A DNA stretch of 64,000 nucleotides, from the NCBI GenBank assembly GCA_032622095.1, contig CP136069.1, positions 46,414,194 to 46,478,193 of the forward strand, given 5' to 3'. Below are positions 61,346 to 64,000 of the stretch, one piece after another (the first letter of the stretch is position 1; the number at the start of each line of letters is the position of its first letter). The position numbers were made by a program, and so were the translations under genes. This DNA comes from Siphonodentalium dalli (taxonomy: Eukaryota > Mollusca > Scaphopoda > Gadilida > Siphonodentaliidae). The notes beneath the pieces were generated by a model, which ran no database searches, was not told the origin of the DNA, and was given only the letters and a program-made list of their open reading frames with translations.

Positions 61346-61710
61346 AAAAATACGGTAGAAAGTACTGGTCCTATAATTGCCGGTACTTTCTACCGTATTA
61401 TTTTACGGATAATTCTTACAGTGTACGCCCTCACATAATACCATTCTCATTCGTAAACACCACAATATATCTACGGTATATCCCAGGATTACGACATCGC
61501 ACCGAATACCCCTGTCCGCTTTGTCCGCTAAGCGGATAGGTTTTCGGTCTGGGAGCGTAAAGTTGTGCGCGCGCGCAGCTGCTCGCATTTTGCGGATGGT
61601 ATGTGAAAGCTCCAGTGATAACATTGGAGACCGAAACCATCCGCTTAACGATGAGCGATACGGATGCGTTAAACGGATGCGTGAAGCGGACGTATGTGAA
61701 AGCAGCTTAA

Positions 61711-61911
61711 GTTGTGGTCGAAATGGTTGATATTTTTCGAATAATTTACTTATTTCCTACACATATAACACAGCGACCAATCTAACATGTCCGACGTGGT
61801 GGTAGCTGCTGTGGAAACTGTTTATATCTTTGCCGTAGCCGTCTGATTGGTGTGAACTGTGAACGGTGCAAAATATGGGAACAATTGACACAAATAACAA
61901 ATCTAACAATC
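61711..61911. repeat. Tandem units copied from the GPCR 3' end
   Basis: GGTCGAAATGGTTGATATT, then TGGTAGCTGCTGTGGAAACT with GTAGCCGTCTGATTGGTGTG, are diverged copies of the receptor C-terminal coding stretch at 61,917-61,975 (GTAGCTG, CGAAATGGTCGACATTGCC, GTCTGGCTGGAGTG). At least two units plus the one at 52,870-53,029. Confidence 0.55.
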
Positions 61912-63081
61912 TCATGACCTGATGGTAGCTGTTTTCGAAATGGTCGACATTGCCGTCTGGCTGGAGTGAACAGATCGTTCCTCCTTCACGCATATCGTCA
62001 TAAATGTTTTTCTGTAAACAGGCGACGTCGACATCAGGATGTAAAAATTCTGAGCAAAATTCAGCAACATTATCGCATTGCAAATGTGCCACATGAAGTC
62101 GGTTAGTCTCTTCCTCTCTTTGTCATAGAGATGCGGATAGGACTCCACGTAGACGAACTCCACTAATTCGACGACGGCCTTGGGAAACAGCGCAACAAAC
62201 GACACCATTGCCACGGCAACGAGCGCGATACTCGTACGATCAACAGCTTGTTTCGTGTCCGAGTGTCCATGACGGGTGCTCTCCCCTTTAAACGCTGTCA
62301 TCTGTCTGCGCAGGGTTATTATCGTCCACGTGGTCACGACGAAGATGATCAGCAACGGAATGTGAGTTTTTAGAATCAGGCCAGCGATAAAGAAGGAGAC
62401 GGCATGCTCCTCAGACGGTTTACAAAAGTCAGCATCTACATAACATGCCGTCTCGGAGGCGCATATTATGAAATAAAGCTCAATTGCAATTGCTGCGATG
62501 GCTACGGTCAGGGTACAGATGTGGGCATTCCTTTTTGTGCAAAGTGAATATCGCTTTAACGGGAATACAACAGCGATTAATCGGTCGACCCCCAGCGCCG
62601 CCACTAACCAGGGGGACATAAATCTACTTATTGTTATTGGCACAGTCCATAAATAACAGGGGAGTGTTTTTAAGTAAAATGTCTCCTCGAGATGATCACC
62701 TCCGTGGAACTTTTCCAGAGTATCTTCAGTGACGGTCTGTATAAGAACGACTGTGTCGAAGATAGCAATGTATCTCAAGTACACTGAGTATGAGAACTTC
62801 CCGAATGACTTTAAGCTCATCAGTATGAGGATCATCGCGTTACCAATCGCTCCGATCGCGGCGATACACACTATAACCACGGCATACGCTTTTTTGTCTA
62901 TCAATTTATACAGCTCTACCCCCGCTGTTGGGTCACTGTTCGGGTCGTCCGTATAATCTACAGTCCATGTAACATTTATATCTGGAATCTCCGTAGAAAC
63001 ATTCCACAATGTTATGACATTTGTGTCATTGGTCGAATCCAGTGACGAATTGAAATCAGTCATGTTTAGTCCAAACAACAC
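61912..63081 (-). CDS. Class A (rhodopsin-like) G-protein-coupled receptor, orphan peptide-receptor type
   Basis: A 389-residue single-exon frame with seven hydrophobic segments: about 65-90, 98-120, 137-172, 186-208, 227-255, 285-310 and 328-352. The N-terminus has five N-glycosylation sequons (Asn 6, 11, 18, 27, 36) and no signal peptide. Class A landmarks: GN in TM1 (80-81), Asp109 in TM2, Cys142 before TM3 with partner candidates Cys213/Cys220, and FVALFP in TM6 (295-300). Variants: DRL (166-168) instead of DRY, and NFAQNFYIL instead of NPxxY. It would act at the plasma membrane, signalling through G proteins to an unknown ligand, probably a neuropeptide by overall similarity. A pyrimidine-rich acceptor (TTTATTTCTAG, AG at 63,092-63,093) just upstream suggests a separate 5' UTR exon. 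The start at 63,081 is the first in-frame ATG after it. A broken paralogue lies at 20,366-21,260. Confidence 0.9.
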   Translation of the reverse strand: MLFGLNMTDFNSSLDSTNDTNVITLWNVSTEIPDINVTWTVDYTDDPNSDPTAGVELYKLIDKKAYAVVIVCIAAIGAIGNAMILILMSLKSFGKFSYSVYLRYIAIFDTVVLIQTVTEDTLEKFHGGDHLEETFYLKTLPCYLWTVPITISRFMSPWLVAALGVDRLIAVVFPLKRYSLCTKRNAHICTLTVAIAAIAIELYFIICASETACYVDADFCKPSEEHAVSFFIAGLILKTHIPLLIIFVVTTWTIITLRRQMTAFKGESTRHGHSDTKQAVDRTSIALVAVAMVSFVALFPKAVVELVEFVYVESYPHLYDKERKRLTDFMWHICNAIMLLNFAQNFYILMSTSPVYRKTFMTICVKEERSVHSSQTAMSTISKTATIRS

Positions 63082-63925
63082 GTGGTTCTACCTAGAAATA
63101 AATAGAACATAATTTTTTTCAACTTGTTTGTGTCTAATGAAGTGTTAGGGTTTTTTTTTACATTGCTGTAGATCTGTATACAGATCTGTGTGAAGTCACG
63201 TGTCGCAGATTAATGTGATCACAACATGATTACTGATAATGAACGCGCGCTCGTCAGTACTCTGGTAATTGACAATTCATTATGAGTCGTGTCAGTTTAG
63301 GTCAGACAAAAATGAATTAACTATCAGCAGACCATAGCAGTTTATTCTTACACCAGTTGACAATGGTTCGAAGAAAGAATGAAAGGCGCATGATAACAAA
63401 TCACATATGAATACACAATAAACAACAGTGTACATGCACACAAATATAAATAGGGCTACTTCATCTACTAGTACACAGGTACTCGCTTACACAGTGTGAA
63501 ATACATGGGTTGAAATGACAAAGAAACATTAAGTGTTCACATTCGCCAAGCCCGAGTAACAATTAATCAAATCAGATTTGCCTGTCGCAATGCCTCGGTG
63601 TTGACCGTGACTTATAACGGACACGATTTTTGCTCACACGAACGAATACCGTTTTCTTTCTGTGTGCATTTCTATATAAACCCGTTTACACTAGTATGGG
63701 TGTAGAACTGTATACAGATCTACAGCAATGTAAATGCACCCTTAGTTTCAACATACTAAAATCTATGCGATCTCTTATAATTAACGGTCAAATAAAGCGG
63801 CACACTACATTAAAATGGGTGCTTTAGTTTTAGTAGTAGACAGGGATCACGATGTCGGTGGCCAAATTGGCCATTTTTTTTATTTTTCTCTGAATATCAC
63901 CAGATTTCACTTAACCTTTTAGATG
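62246..63925. repeat. Segmental duplication, Block 2 segment C (partner 20,429-21,385)
   Basis: Receptor sequence from mid TM5-TM6 loop to the N-terminus and upstream flank, interrupted by 63,129-63,846. Confidence 0.9.
63129..63846. mobile_element. Insertion upstream of the intact GPCR with palindromic AGATCTGTATACAGATCT ends
   Basis: Block 1 reads AACTTGTTTCACGATGT without interruption (about 21,301-21,317). Here 718 bases separate AACTTGTTT from CACGATGT. TTACATTGCTGTAGATCTG near 63,159 is mirrored near 63,714-63,732. No coding region and no clear target duplication. It may hold promoter or 5' exon sequence for the receptor, because it lies directly upstream. Confidence 0.7.
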
Positions 63926-64000
63926 CACTCGTTATGTGTTGGAATTGATCAGTTATTTAAATTTTTGGTGTGCGTTTTAGTCTCTTGCTTCGCTTTTTTT
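63926..64000. other. Right edge, beyond the duplication; nothing recognised
   Basis: Short T-rich sequence after the end of Block 2 homology. Confidence 0.4.

Larger units (their letters stand above)
53646..61425. mobile_element. Nested element with CACTGT-like ACGG-rich inverted ends
   Basis: Left CACGGTCAAAAATATCCG and right (inverted) CACTGTAAGAATTATCCG, each continuing through TAA...TACGGTA. ACGG-rich subterminal repeats lie at both sides (53,665-53,710; 61,080-61,400). Ends resemble CACTA/EnSpm-type elements; no transposase seen and the flanking TA is short. Confidence 0.5.
53030..61710. mobile_element. 8.7 kb region bounded by Harbinger-type TIRs and TTAA
   Basis: TTAAGCTGCTTTCACATACG at the left is mirrored at 61,691-61,710, and similarity runs about 33 bases (CCGCTT.ACGCAT). 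Harbinger protein remnants lie just inside the left end. The ends may belong to one element later expanded by nested insertions (53,646-61,425 and others) or to two copies. Related GPCR-flank repeats on both sides favour a single insertion locus. Confidence 0.6.

Overview
This is animal nuclear DNA: AT-rich, gene-poor, with splice-like signals and many layers of transposable elements. The receptor gene type, the CR1/jockey-like LINE relics, and repeats made of short core units plus a (CTGT)n/(CA)n microsatellite point to a marine invertebrate, most likely a lophotrochozoan such as a mollusc. That assignment is inference. Nothing prokaryotic is present.

Two protein-coding loci look real. A 315-codon reading frame with no stop runs off the left edge on the minus strand (1-947, no recognised family). 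An intact class A G-protein-coupled receptor of 389 residues lies at 61,912-63,081 (minus). A second, broken copy of the receptor lies at 20,366-21,260 (minus). All other coding-like sequence seen is retroelement or transposase debris.

The main architectural feature is a large direct segmental duplication. Block 1 (about 1,021-21,385) is repeated in the same order and orientation as Block 2 (about 29,697-63,925). Between them lies an 8 kb array of tandem mobile-type repeats (21,486-29,685). Block 2 is longer because of insertions: a 1.36 kb Harbinger-like element (30,869-32,232), an 8.2 kb inverted-repeat-bounded composite holding a decayed Ty3/gypsy element and a LINE (34,242-42,434), a 1.63 kb Harbinger-type element (43,038-44,666), an 8.7 kb TIR-bounded region (53,030-61,710) and a 0.7 kb insertion (63,129-63,846). 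Because each block gives the pre-insertion sequence of the other, several element ends and target-site duplications can be read exactly.

Layout: 1-1,000 unknown exon; 1,021-4,640 duplicated non-coding DNA with AAGATGGC-type repeats; 5,015-8,640 minus-strand LINE relics; 8,683-16,027 nested DNA transposons; 17,600-19,700 tandem repeats; 20,366-21,260 GPCR pseudogene; 21,486-29,685 repeat arrays with small elements and a LINE relic; 29,697-34,185 second copy of the first segment; 34,242-42,434 composite; 42,434-51,853 second copy of the transposon-rich segment; 51,855-52,830 LINE relic; 53,030-61,710 TIR-bounded DNA with Harbinger remnants and a possible spliced transcript; 61,912-63,081 intact GPCR.
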